NCBI GenBank assembly: GCA_002110465.1
Contig: NEED01000049.1
Location: 351,453-415,452, forward strand
Direction of reading: 5' to 3'
DNA: 64,000 bases
Origin: an unicellular cyanobacterium SU2
Lineage (GTDB): Bacteria > Cyanobacteriota > Cyanobacteriia > Cyanobacteriales > Microcystaceae
Shown here: in pieces, positions 15,952 through 25,808 of the stretch
Layout: the number at the start of each line of letters is the position of its first letter
Numbering within the stretch: the first letter of the stretch is position 1
Notes under the pieces: generated by a model
Databases searched by the model: none
What the model was told of the DNA's origin: nothing
The model's input: the letters and a program-made list of their open reading frames with translations, nothing else
Made by a program: the position numbers and the translations under genes

Positions 15952-18594
15952 ATGAAACCACTCCTCCGAGAACGCCTGAATATTTCTCGCTTTGCCATTA
16001 AATATGCACGGTTGACCCTGTTTTTTTGGATTGCTGTAACGATTGCAGGGATTTTCGCCTTTAGTTCCCTGAAATATGCCCTCTTTCCTGATGTTACTTT
16101 TCCTGTGGTCATTATCCAGGCGACTGCTCCCTTTGATAGTGCCGAGGAAACGGAATTAAAATTAACCAATCCCCTCGAAGAATCTCTGCGATCGCTCAAC
16201 CAGGCTGAGTTATTTTCTTCTAGCTATCCTAGGCAAAGTATTATTAATGTGGTGTTTGATGGGGGATTGAGTCTTGATCAGTCCACCCAAACGGTTAAAA
16301 CAGCCCTCAAACAAGCTAATTTACCTGCTAATACTAATATTAAAGTCAGACCTTTCAGTATCAATGAATCAGCAGTCGTTAGTTATGCCATTCAAAGTGA
16401 AACTGAATCCCTTGAAACCTTAGCAAATATTGCTCGACAGCAAATTATTCCCCCGTTGGACAAATTACCAGGGGTAAGTCGAGTGGAATTGTTAGGAGAC
16501 GGCAATTTTAGGCAAGCAGACGACAGTAATTCTGATCAACTCAATCCCCCAACTTTGGTGCGCTTCAATGGGGAAAATATCTTATCAATACAAGTGGTAA
16601 AAGAGGCTGATGCTAACACCCTAAATGTGGTGAGTCGTACCCAAAAAGCCATAGAAACCTTACAAAAAACCTTACCCGATGTCCAGTTAATTCTGGCCGA
16701 AACCCAGGCTGATTATATCGAAGAAGCGACTCAATCTACTATAGAGGCATTAATCGGGGCAATTGTTCTGGCAATTTTGGTTATTTTCCCATTTTTACGC
16801 AATTTTAAGGCAACTTTAATTACTGCATTGGCCATTCCCATTTCTTTGTTAGGGACGGCTATTGTCATGGCGATCGCGGGATTTAATCTCGAAACCCTGA
16901 CTTTATTAGCATTAGCCTTAGTGATTGGCATTATTGTTGATGATGCCATTGTCGATGTAGAAAATATTGCTCGTCACATTGACCGTGGAGAAACCCCCAG
17001 AGAAGCAGCGATTAAAGGAACTGACGAAATCGGCTTAACGGTGACGACTTCAACGGTGACGATTGCCGCTGTATTTATTCCGATTGCCCTAGTGGGAGGC
17101 AACCTGGGACAATTCTTTAAACCGTTTGGTTTAACCGTTTCTGCGGCTGTTTTGATTTCCTTAGTCGTTGCCCGAACTTTATCCCCTGTTTTAGCGGTTT
17201 ATTGGCTCAAACCAAGGAGAGAAGCCTCAAAAAAAACAAAAGAATTTTTCTTAGTGCGTCCTTATCGGAATTTATTAAATTGGTCTTTAAAAAATCGTAA
17301 GACAGTGATCGCTATTGCCTTAATTAGTTTGATTTTAGGAGTATCTTTAATTCCTTTAATTCCCAAAGGGTTTGTTCCTAAATTAGATCGGGGAGAATTT
17401 AATATTGTTTATACCTTACCTGTTCCTAAAGTTCCTGAAAGACTGCAAACTAATCTTAATCAGAATAGTTCGTCATTGATTGGGGGTTTATCCCAATCTC
17501 CTGAAAAATTTTTATTACGAGTTAATAGTCGTGTTGGCAAGAAGTTTGAAACGTTAGTTTTAGAAAATCCTAATGTAAAGTCTACCTATGCTATTGCTGG
17601 ACTACGGGGTGATCCCCTCAAAGGGAAAATCTATGTCAAATTAAATAGCGATCGCCAATTTAGCACCAGTGAAGTTCAAGAACATATTCGGGCTATTTTA
17701 CCGAAGTTGCGAGGGGGAAATACGAGTGTTGAAGATATTTTATTTGTGGAGACGGGAGATGATAGTCCCCTCAAAGTCGCTTTATTAGGAAATGATTTTA
17801 ATCTTCTAAAAGAAACGGCACAAACCTTAAAATCTCGCATTGAAGAAATCCCTGGATTAGTCGATGTTAAAATGTCTGGGGAAGATGAACAAACTATTGT
17901 CATTGAACATTTTCAAGGACAACGGGTTATTTATATAACTGCAAATTTAAAAGAAGGCATTGGGTTAGGAGATGTCACTAATCAAGTAATAAAAATTACT
18001 GAGTCAATTTTACCCCCTGGCATTAGTTTAGATATTCAAGGGGCATCAGCACAAGTTCGTAAAATTTTTAGGGAGTTTGCGATCGCTTTAACCCTGGCAA
18101 TTATTTGTATGATGGTTGTTTTGTATATTCCTTTTGGACGGTGGTTAGAACCCTTAGTGGTTGTTTTGTCGTTACCATTGTCAATTATTGGGGCTATGTT
18201 TGCTTTACTAATTACTCAGAGTGATTTCGGAATGATTTCTTTAATTGGATTAATTTTCTTATTAGGATTATTAGATAAAAATGCCGTTTTGTTAATGGAT
18301 TATATTAACCAATTAAGGCAACAAGGAATCAATCGTCATCAGGCTATTGTAGAGACGGGAGAAGTCCGTCTCAGACCAATTATTATGACCACTACCTCGA
18401 CAATTTTAGGAATGTTACCTATTGCTTTAGGATTAGGAGCCGGAGCAGAATTAAGACAGCCAATGGCTGTGGCTATTATAGGAGGATTAATCACCTCATC
18501 TTTATTGAGTTTAATTGTGGTTCCAGTTCTTTATACATTATTAGAAGATGGATGGAAAAAAATATCTAATAAACCCCCTAAACTTCTCGACTAA
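15952..18594 (+). CDS. RND-family efflux transporter permease (AcrB-like)
   Basis: A proton-driven inner-membrane exporter of the AcrB/HAE superfamily. It has an N-terminal TM1 (LTLFFWIAVTIAGIFAF), the porter start LFPDVTFPVVIIQATAPFDS, and the TM4 proton-relay motif LVIGIIVDDAIVDVENIARH with paired Asp. Repeat-half motifs appear later: DKNAVLLMDYINQLR and RPIIMTTTSTILGMLPIALG. At 880 residues it is about 150 shorter than AcrB-type pumps; the porter/docking regions look reduced. No membrane-fusion adaptor or TolC-like gene is adjacent, so partners must be encoded elsewhere. It ends seven bases from the convergent CheW-like gene. Confidence 0.92.
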   Translation: MKPLLRERLNISRFAIKYARLTLFFWIAVTIAGIFAFSSLKYALFPDVTFPVVIIQATAPFDSAEETELKLTNPLEESLRSLNQAELFSSSYPRQSIINVVFDGGLSLDQSTQTVKTALKQANLPANTNIKVRPFSINESAVVSYAIQSETESLETLANIARQQIIPPLDKLPGVSRVELLGDGNFRQADDSNSDQLNPPTLVRFNGENILSIQVVKEADANTLNVVSRTQKAIETLQKTLPDVQLILAETQADYIEEATQSTIEALIGAIVLAILVIFPFLRNFKATLITALAIPISLLGTAIVMAIAGFNLETLTLLALALVIGIIVDDAIVDVENIARHIDRGETPREAAIKGTDEIGLTVTTSTVTIAAVFIPIALVGGNLGQFFKPFGLTVSAAVLISLVVARTLSPVLAVYWLKPRREASKKTKEFFLVRPYRNLLNWSLKNRKTVIAIALISLILGVSLIPLIPKGFVPKLDRGEFNIVYTLPVPKVPERLQTNLNQNSSSLIGGLSQSPEKFLLRVNSRVGKKFETLVLENPNVKSTYAIAGLRGDPLKGKIYVKLNSDRQFSTSEVQEHIRAILPKLRGGNTSVEDILFVETGDDSPLKVALLGNDFNLLKETAQTLKSRIEEIPGLVDVKMSGEDEQTIVIEHFQGQRVIYITANLKEGIGLGDVTNQVIKITESILPPGISLDIQGASAQVRKIFREFAIALTLAIICMMVVLYIPFGRWLEPLVVVLSLPLSIIGAMFALLITQSDFGMISLIGLIFLLGLLDKNAVLLMDYINQLRQQGINRHQAIVETGEVRLRPIIMTTTSTILGMLPIALGLGAGAELRQPMAVAIIGGLITSSLLSLIVVPVLYTLLEDGWKKISNKPPKLLD

Positions 18595-18601
18595 TTGACA
18601 A

Positions 18602-19093
18602 TCAGTTCATCGGGGAAGCTAGGCGATCTACATCCAAAATAAACACGGTAACAACTTTATCTTCTTGCTCAAATCTTGTTACATGACTTGCCATTTTTAG
18701 CGTATCTGCTTGACGATAAGAATCAGGTAAAACCTTAATCTTTGATACAGAAATATCTATTAAGGTTGGGGTTTTTTCTACTACAAGTGCAAAAGATTCA
18801 TTAAAACTATTTTTAGCGAGAATAATAAAAGGCTGAGTGTGAGAAACAATTGATTGACTTACATTAAACAAACGCTTATGGAGATTAATCGCCGTTATTT
18901 CTTGATTATTAATATTAATTAATCCCACATCAGTCGTTCCACTTCCCTGCATATCCGTATAACGTAGGACTTTTTGCACTGATTCTATTTTCAAGGCTAA
19001 ATCAAGTTTCCCAACCTGAAAAACCAGTAATTTCTGGGATTGATTATTCTTATTTTCAGTTTTAGTAGTTAGGTTAAAATAAGTTTGATTCAT
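18602..19093 (-). CDS. CheW-like adaptor protein downstream of pixL
   Basis: A 163-residue CheW-domain protein: KLLVFQVGKLDLALKIESVQKVLRY, then GLININNQEITAINLHKRL and FIILAKNSFNESFALVVEKTPTLIDIS. Such domains bridge chemoreceptors and CheA kinases. It follows pixL by 84 bases on the same strand, so it may be the last gene of the phototaxis operon. That makes it a second adaptor besides PixI. The C-terminus differs from PixI, so it is not a recent duplicate. A stand-alone receptor-free adaptor role is also possible. Confidence 0.85.
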   Translation of the reverse strand: MNQTYFNLTTKTENKNNQSQKLLVFQVGKLDLALKIESVQKVLRYTDMQGSGTTDVGLININNQEITAINLHKRLFNVSQSIVSHTQPFIILAKNSFNESFALVVEKTPTLIDISVSKIKVLPDSYRQADTLKMASHVTRFEQEDKVVTVFILDVDRLASPMN

Positions 19094-19177
19094 TTGATTT
19101 AATATCTCCTAAACAATAACGAAAAATTGAGAATTAATTGATTAATAGAAAGCTCAGATAATAATCTTTTCTAAATT

Positions 19178-22100
19178 CTAAATTCTTAACGAGGGTTGAT
19201 CAACCATTAACCCTTGAATAGCCTCTAAAAACTGGTTTTCAATATAGGGTTTGGTAAAGTAAGCACTTGCTCCCAAATGAGTAGCCAACTGACGATGTTT
19301 TTCACTACTACGAGAAGTAAGCATCGCCACAGGAATTTCCATCAAATCAGGATAACCACGGCGTTTACCCAAAAACTCAAACCCATTCATATTGGGCATT
19401 TCTATATCACAGATGACTAATTTTACCCCCGAATTTTGCTGTAATTGTTCGAGCGCATCGTAACCATCTTTTGCCTGTAAAACACGATATCCTGTCCTTT
19501 GTAAGGTTAAGGCTAAAGTTCGCCGTAAGGTCGCTGAATCATCCACAACTAAAATGGTCGGGGTTTCACGAACTGACATCTCAATTGAGGAACGAATATC
19601 TGATGTTGTGGGTGTAATTTTTTCAAACTCCTGATTAGACAACTTAGGATTAAAGAACTGTTCAATCAGAAGATTCCCATCAATTACTGGAATTAGCGTC
19701 CCATCCCCTAAAATCGTACAACCATAGGTATATTTAGGAGCCGCGATCGCCTGGCCAAAAGGTTTAATCACCAATTCTTGCTCTGTCACCAAACGAGTGA
19801 CTTCTAGGGCATAAAATTGTTGTCCCTGACGGAGAATTAAAAGAGGTAATCCCCAATCTTCAGGATGAGGAACTGCTTGGAGAGCTTTACTAATAAACCC
19901 ATTTCCTAAAGGACAACGATACTCTAGAAGATGTTCAAGGGAATAAATCGGAATAATTTGCTCTTTCCAGTACAAAAATCGCTTAGTTCCTGATTTTTTG
20001 ATTTCTTGCTCTTGGGGCATTATTATATCGTCGATACTATCTGACGGTAGAGCGATCGCCGTTTTCGTCCCTGTTTCGTGTTCAAGTAAACAGACTAACA
20101 ATTTCCCAATGGTAAGGGTTAACGGGAGACTCAGGGTAAAACTTGTTCCCTGGCCAGGAATAGAACTCACCCACACATTCCCTTTAAGGGTTCGCAGTTG
20201 TTCCCGAACTACATCTAACCCGACTCCCCGTCCTGATAAATCACTGACTTGGGTAGCAGTAGAAAATCCTGGCTCAAAAATCAGATTTTGCAATTGTTCT
20301 TTACTGAGAGTTGGCAACTGTTCTGGGGTGATTAAACCAACGTTAACGGCTTTTTGTGCAATCTTATCGAGGTTAAGTCCTCTTCCATCGTCTCTCATTT
20401 CAATAATGGTTTGGTTGCCTTGATGATAGGCATGAATATAAATATTACCCGTTTCAGATTTGCCTAACTGACGGCGCATTTCTGGGGGTTCAATGCCGTG
20501 ATCAAAAGCATTACGGAGCAGGTGTAATAAAGGATCATAGAGTTTTTCTAAGGCAGCTTTCTCAACTAAAACCCCAGTGCCATGTAAGTGGAGTTTCACT
20601 CGTTTTTTGTAGCTAGTTGAAAGATCTCGTAATACTCTGGGGAATCGATTTAAAATTTCTGATAAAGGTAACATTCGCGCCCACATTAACTCATCCCGAA
20701 GATAGTTCAACATTTGACGCTGTTGATTTAGGGTTTGATTAGAAGCATTAGCAAACAGGACAATATCATCAACAGATTCCTCTAGCTGAATCATCTGATC
20801 AAGCATCGTCTGTAGCATAAAATGGATTGTTCCATAAGAATCCATTTCCAAGGAATCAAAATCGGGGGTGAGTCCTTGTTCTGGGGTTGAGAGATTGACA
20901 GAAGAAGTAATTTTCTCAGATGACTTATGAAAATTACCGTAGCGTTCAGGAGCAATCAGCATTTGGTCAGAAAATTCGCGCAATTTCCCTGTCATTTCTT
21001 GGAAACGCCGAAAACGATCTACTAATGTTTTCACTTCTCCTTGCAGTTGATCATTATTCAAAGACAAACTATTGCGGTTAATCGCTAATTCCCCGATTAA
21101 ATTATTCATCCGTTCAAGTCGCTCAAAATCTACCTTAACCGATAGATTACCTGCAACCCCTTGGTTTTTTCGGTTTCCTTTGGTTTCCTGTGGTGATGAA
21201 GTCTCATGTTTCTGGTTTTGAGCAGGGGAAAGATGATGATCGCCTTGATCTTTGATTATTTTCTGACTTTCTGGTTCTAGGATTGATTCGTTACTTTCGG
21301 TTCCTTCTTCTGGTTCAACAATTGGTGGTAATTCATCGAATATTGCCTCAACTGATTGAACCATCTGTTCAAGATGTTCCGTTGCAACGTCTGGGGTTTC
21401 GTCTAAACTAGATCTGTCTGAAGACAAAGACTCATTTTCTAGTCCTCTAAACACATCATCTAACGAGGGAACATTGGCAAAGTCTACTTCAGGTGTTGAA
21501 ATTTCAGACGAGGCGATCGCCTCAGCAATATTATCATCAATACTATGGCCGAAAATATCATCTAAAGGAGGCGCATTAGCAAAGTCTACTTCCGTTTCTG
21601 GATTCTCAGCAATGGTTTCTTGAGAGATAATGTCTGAGTTAGTGTCTAGTTTTTCTTCTGGGACTTCTTCCTCAAAAAACCCCAGTTCTAGAAAACCCGA
21701 ATTAGTCCCATCGGACTGATCCTCAAATAAATCATCGAGAGAAAGGCTAGAGAGAGGATTTAAGGAAGTAGATGACTCAAAAGAGGCTGAATCCAGGTCA
21801 GAATCTGAGTCAGAGGTTCTTTCAATTTTCGATTCAAGCCAACCTAACAGAGCAGTTGAAGGTTCTCCCCCTTGAGTGCGATCGCCTTCTTCAAGGACTT
21901 GGTGATAACTATTTTGAAAATCGGCTAAGGCTACCTGAGCAATAGCCAACGCTTGATCCTGATGCTGTTCAACGGCGGTTAATACCGTTTCGGCGATCGC
22001 CCCAAACCCTGGTAAATTCAATAACTCACTAAATCCGCGAAAAACCTCCATCTGATTTTTCAATTCAGTGGCCACATCATAACCATTAGGACTAGCCACC

Positions 22101-22615
22101 ACCGTCCTTAAATGATCTAATCCTTGAGCCACATCCACTTCAAAAATTGAGGAAACAATATCAATCCCCAAATCAGCACTAGAGGGGATATATTGATCCC
22201 CTTGAGCTAAACTATCCCCTAAACGCTCCTCAATCGTGGTGAACAATGGCATTGCTTTAGCTAAGGCAGCTTCTTGATCAAAACGTCCAGTTTCAATCTG
22301 TTCAGTTAGGGGATCTTTAAGACAGTCAAATGCTTGGAATAACCAACTTTCTAACTCCTGATCCAATTCGACCGTTTCATCGTAGAAGGCCTTAAAAATA
22401 TCTTCGAGGCGATGGGCAAGGGTTTTGATGGTATCCAATTCTACACTAGCGGCTCCCCCCTTCAAGGAGTGAGCAGCCCGCATAATTTCATGGACTTTAG
22501 AGGTACTACGATCATCTGCTAGGGTTAATAGCCCCGATTCGATGATTTGTAGAAGTTCTGGGGCTTCTTCGATAAAGAATTGATAGGCTCCGTCGCGGAT
22601 CTCAGGATTCATCAT
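19178..22615 (-). CDS. pixL: CheA-type hybrid histidine kinase of the Pix phototaxis system
   Basis: A 1145-residue CheA homologue. Domains in order are: an Hpt domain with RAAHSLKGGAASVE and phosphoacceptor His49; a long acidic, low-complexity linker (about 130-490); a dimerisation segment (DFERLERMNNLIGELAINRN); and a HATPase with LLHLLRNAFDHGIEPPE (N-box), MRDDGRGLNL (G1) and DLSGRGVGLDVVREQ (G2). A CheW-like domain follows, then a C-terminal receiver (TILVVDDSATLRRTLALTL; acceptor Asp in LVICDIEMPN). The role in this gene order is to relay light signals from PixJ receptors to PixG/PixH and thereby to type IV pili. Two tandem short repeats around FANAPPLDDIFG and FANVPSLDDVFR lie in the linker. 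Confidence 0.92.
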   Translation of the reverse strand: MMNPEIRDGAYQFFIEEAPELLQIIESGLLTLADDRSTSKVHEIMRAAHSLKGGAASVELDTIKTLAHRLEDIFKAFYDETVELDQELESWLFQAFDCLKDPLTEQIETGRFDQEAALAKAMPLFTTIEERLGDSLAQGDQYIPSSADLGIDIVSSIFEVDVAQGLDHLRTVVASPNGYDVATELKNQMEVFRGFSELLNLPGFGAIAETVLTAVEQHQDQALAIAQVALADFQNSYHQVLEEGDRTQGGEPSTALLGWLESKIERTSDSDSDLDSASFESSTSLNPLSSLSLDDLFEDQSDGTNSGFLELGFFEEEVPEEKLDTNSDIISQETIAENPETEVDFANAPPLDDIFGHSIDDNIAEAIASSEISTPEVDFANVPSLDDVFRGLENESLSSDRSSLDETPDVATEHLEQMVQSVEAIFDELPPIVEPEEGTESNESILEPESQKIIKDQGDHHLSPAQNQKHETSSPQETKGNRKNQGVAGNLSVKVDFERLERMNNLIGELAINRNSLSLNNDQLQGEVKTLVDRFRRFQEMTGKLREFSDQMLIAPERYGNFHKSSEKITSSVNLSTPEQGLTPDFDSLEMDSYGTIHFMLQTMLDQMIQLEESVDDIVLFANASNQTLNQQRQMLNYLRDELMWARMLPLSEILNRFPRVLRDLSTSYKKRVKLHLHGTGVLVEKAALEKLYDPLLHLLRNAFDHGIEPPEMRRQLGKSETGNIYIHAYHQGNQTIIEMRDDGRGLNLDKIAQKAVNVGLITPEQLPTLSKEQLQNLIFEPGFSTATQVSDLSGRGVGLDVVREQLRTLKGNVWVSSIPGQGTSFTLSLPLTLTIGKLLVCLLEHETGTKTAIALPSDSIDDIIMPQEQEIKKSGTKRFLYWKEQIIPIYSLEHLLEYRCPLGNGFISKALQAVPHPEDWGLPLLILRQGQQFYALEVTRLVTEQELVIKPFGQAIAAPKYTYGCTILGDGTLIPVIDGNLLIEQFFNPKLSNQEFEKITPTTSDIRSSIEMSVRETPTILVVDDSATLRRTLALTLQRTGYRVLQAKDGYDALEQLQQNSGVKLVICDIEMPNMNGFEFLGKRRGYPDLMEIPVAMLTSRSSEKHRQLATHLGASAYFTKPYIENQFLEAIQGLMVDQPSLRI

Positions 22616-22703
22616 GATCAGTTATTGGTAGTCCGTTATCTATAGTTAATAGCCATTAACCCTTACATTGGTGTTCGGTAGTTTTAGGGAAAATCAATTG
22701 AGG

Positions 22704-25649
22704 TTAAAGTGCTGCCACACTCGTTTGAAGCTGGTGAGCAACCGTTAATAATTTCTCGAAGGAATGGGAGACATCCGTCGCAGAAGAAGAGGTATGATTG
22801 GCGATCGCCGAGACTTCTTCCATCAGATGATTGACGACTTGGGAAGTTTCTGACTGATTCAAGGCCGCCATGGAGATAGATTCCACCAATTGTTGAATCT
22901 GAGTTGTCATTAATCCAATTTGGTGGAGACTCTGGCGAGTTTCTTCCACCAGTTGAGAGCCTTCGGTTACTTGCTCAGTTCCCATTTCCATAGCCTTAGC
23001 CACTTGTAGGGTTTCTGATTGAATATTCATCACCAGGGTTTCAATTTCGGCGGTCGCTTCGGCTGACTGGGCAGCTAAGGTTCTTACCTCATCTGCAATC
23101 ACCGCAAAGCCTCGTCCTTCTTCTCCTGCCCGTGCTGCTTCAATAGACGCTTTCAGCGCAAGTAAGTGAGTTTGGGCAGCAAAACGACCAATCAGATTCA
23201 CAGCTTTAGAAATTTGTTGGGAGGCTTCAGCGAGATTTTCGACCTTCTGAGTGGTTTCAACTACTGTTTCCCGAAGGTTGTTCATCCCTTCAACAGTTTG
23301 ATTGACCGTTGTTTCGACTGTTTCTACTGTGGAGGTGGTTTGAGCAAACGTTAACAAGATTTGTTCAGCATTACTGGCAACGGTTTCAATCGATGCCCCC
23401 ATCGCATCTAATCGCTGTGTTACCTGGGCAATGTCTTCAACCTGGCGTAAGGCTTCTGTCGCTAAGGATTCAAGGTTCAGGGCATTGTTATCAGTGCTGC
23501 TTGATAAGGCAAGAGAGGCTTGTTGGACTTGGGTAATTAGATCTCGCAAGTTTTCTACCATTTCCTGGCGAGAGCCGGCGATTGCCCCTATTTCATCAGA
23601 TTTGATTGGTTTTGATGATTGTATCTGTTCCAACATTTCTTGGGCTTGCTGTTGTAATTCTTGAGTCACCGCTTGTTCATTGAGTAAGTTGGAGCGTTCA
23701 AGAACGATCCCCAATTGAAGTGCCGCCTGGGACAAAAAGTTCATGTCTGCCTGATTCCAGTAACGAGGGGACTCACAGTGATGAGCAATTAATAGTCCAT
23801 AGAGTTTGTTGGCAACCAAGATGGGGGTAACTAAATTTGCTTTAACCCCAAAGGGTTCTAATTGTCCTAGATAACAGGTGGTTAAGCCGGCGGTGTAAAT
23901 ATTGGGGGTGGCTTGCACTCGGCCTTGACGATATTTTTCAACGTAACTATCAGCAAAACAAGGATCAGCAATTTGCGCCCCTAACGCTTTAGGGTAAGCT
24001 GGATTAACAGATTCGGTGATCACAGTTCCTTTCCAATTTTCATCAAAACTATAGATAATTACTCGGTCTGTTGACAGAGCTTCTCGACTGTTGCGTACCA
24101 CCAGATCAAAAAGATTATCTTGATTGACCACCTTGGCCATTTGTTGAGTCATCCGTTTTAGAGACTCCGAGAGTCTTGACTCTAGGGCTTGTTGACGAGT
24201 TAAATTATTTTGATCTAAGGTAACTCGTATTTGATTGGCTAATTGTTTAAGAAAATTAATTTCCTGTTCTTCCCAAGATTGCGCTGTAGAACATTGATGG
24301 GCAATTAATAATCCAAAAAGATTTCCCTGATTCAAAAGGGGAATGACGACATTGGATTTAACTTGTAGTTTTTTTAAAAATTCTTGATGTTGGGGTTTTA
24401 AGGGTTGATCAGCCAGATTATTCATCACCCAGACCGACTCTTTGCCATACACTTTGATTAATTCTGACTGTAGGGAAGCCGCTTCAGTTTGTTGGGGGAA
24501 AGCACTACCAAAACCAACCCCCACAGATTCGTAGGCAATCGCACCGAGTCCATCAGACCCAAAACGATAAATCAAAAGACGATCTGCTTTAATAAGCTGT
24601 CTGGCTTCTCCTAAGATGCGTTGAAACCATTTTTCTAAGGACGCTTCGTCGAAACTAGCTGGAGGATTGAGTTCAGACAAAAAGCGAAATAATTCACTGT
24701 CTTGACGTATTTGGCGATCATTGGTGGCAATGTTGTCAGCCATTTTATTAAAGGTTGTAGCCAAATGTCCCAATTCATCTTGATTGGTTTCCATTGCTCG
24801 GATTTGATAATTTCCTTGAGCAAAGGCTTCTGTGACTTCTTGTAAACGTTTAATGGGTTTTATAATTCCTTGAGCGATCGCCCAAGCAACCCCTAACACA
24901 ACCACGGTAATCACTGCCGATAACCCCAGTTGCACCCCTAAACTTTTTCTAATAATCTGATTTAGAGCCAATTCGGGATCACCATAAACCAAGACCGCCA
25001 CCGCCTCACCATTAGAATTGGGTATAGCTTTAGCCGAAAGGGTATAGGTTCGATTCCCAATACGACTGCGATCAGAAATAGATTGACCCTTAGCTTCCAC
25101 TGCTTTACGAAGTAAAGAAGTATCAGTTAGGGGGAGATCAACATCAGCTTGTCGTAGTTCGGTTTCAACAAAAGCCGTGGCCATAGACAATTTTCCGGTG
25201 GATGGTTCATGAAGATAAACAGCACCGTATCCCATCTCTTGGAAAGCATCAACCGTTTTCTCGACAATAGAGACGTTGCCATTAACCAGATCCTCAGAAA
25301 CCAGCGCGCCAATGACATTTAATTGTGATTGAGTGTCATGACGTAATTGCGATCGCAAACTGTCCACTAACGTTTTTGACTCTAAGCCAATTAATCCCCC
25401 AATAGACACAATCATTACAAGGGTCATTAATTGTGTTTTTTGTCCGATGGGGAGAGCAGATAATCGTTGCCATAATCCCATCGGTCGTGTGTTCTTTGCC
25501 AAGGGCGCAGATGTTTGGGAAGGTTGACCTATCGTTCCTTTCGATGAGGAAGAGACCATCTGTGTTGTCTTTGTGCTTGTTAATTCATCTTTTGGGAATT
25601 TATTATCAGGGCTAGAAGTATCGGTTTTTATTGAAGTTCGCATAGTCAT
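22704..25649 (-). CDS. pixJ2: Methyl-accepting phototaxis receptor with DXCF cyanobacteriochrome GAF
   Basis: A 981-residue transmembrane receptor. It has TM1 near 72-92, an extracytoplasmic region of about 100-235, and TM2 near 238-260 ([20 protein letters not shown]). HAMP follows at about 262-315, then GAF1 at about 335-485 without chromophore cysteines. GAF2 is at about 505-660, with a DPCF motif (Cys564) and a second cysteine in [11 protein letters not shown] (Cys592), and the MCP signalling domain follows from about 720, with [20 protein letters not shown] at its tip. The 28-residue spacing of the two cysteines equals that of known DXCF bilin-binding GAFs. The residue after the canonical cysteine is Tyr rather than the usual His. 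It lies between pixJ1 and pixL. Confidence 0.88.
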   Translation of the reverse strand: MTMRTSIKTDTSSPDNKFPKDELTSTKTTQMVSSSSKGTIGQPSQTSAPLAKNTRPMGLWQRLSALPIGQKTQLMTLVMIVSIGGLIGLESKTLVDSLRSQLRHDTQSQLNVIGALVSEDLVNGNVSIVEKTVDAFQEMGYGAVYLHEPSTGKLSMATAFVETELRQADVDLPLTDTSLLRKAVEAKGQSISDRSRIGNRTYTLSAKAIPNSNGEAVAVLVYGDPELALNQIIRKSLGVQLGLSAVITVVVLGVAWAIAQGIIKPIKRLQEVTEAFAQGNYQIRAMETNQDELGHLATTFNKMADNIATNDRQIRQDSELFRFLSELNPPASFDEASLEKWFQRILGEARQLIKADRLLIYRFGSDGLGAIAYESVGVGFGSAFPQQTEAASLQSELIKVYGKESVWVMNNLADQPLKPQHQEFLKKLQVKSNVVIPLLNQGNLFGLLIAHQCSTAQSWEEQEINFLKQLANQIRVTLDQNNLTRQQALESRLSESLKRMTQQMAKVVNQDNLFDLVVRNSREALSTDRVIIYSFDENWKGTVITESVNPAYPKALGAQIADPCFADSYVEKYRQGRVQATPNIYTAGLTTCYLGQLEPFGVKANLVTPILVANKLYGLLIAHHCESPRYWNQADMNFLSQAALQLGIVLERSNLLNEQAVTQELQQQAQEMLEQIQSSKPIKSDEIGAIAGSRQEMVENLRDLITQVQQASLALSSSTDNNALNLESLATEALRQVEDIAQVTQRLDAMGASIETVASNAEQILLTFAQTTSTVETVETTVNQTVEGMNNLRETVVETTQKVENLAEASQQISKAVNLIGRFAAQTHLLALKASIEAARAGEEGRGFAVIADEVRTLAAQSAEATAEIETLVMNIQSETLQVAKAMEMGTEQVTEGSQLVEETRQSLHQIGLMTTQIQQLVESISMAALNQSETSQVVNHLMEEVSAIANHTSSSATDVSHSFEKLLTVAHQLQTSVAAL

Positions 25650-25808
25650 CAGTCCATGATTGGGGAGTTCAAAGTTCGGAGTAAGAGCCTAAAATTTGGC
25701 TTATTTATTGTTTATAGTTCCCAGATTTGTCATCTATTCTTGATCTAGGGGGATGTTAATCAAAATCCCCCATGACATCGTCAACTTTAAATACTTTCCC
25801 AGTAACCT

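Noticed and set aside
19998..20423. 141-codon + strand frame opposite pixL
   Set aside because: It lies wholly within the CheA-like gene, which has strong domain support; the frame has no recognisable protein features.
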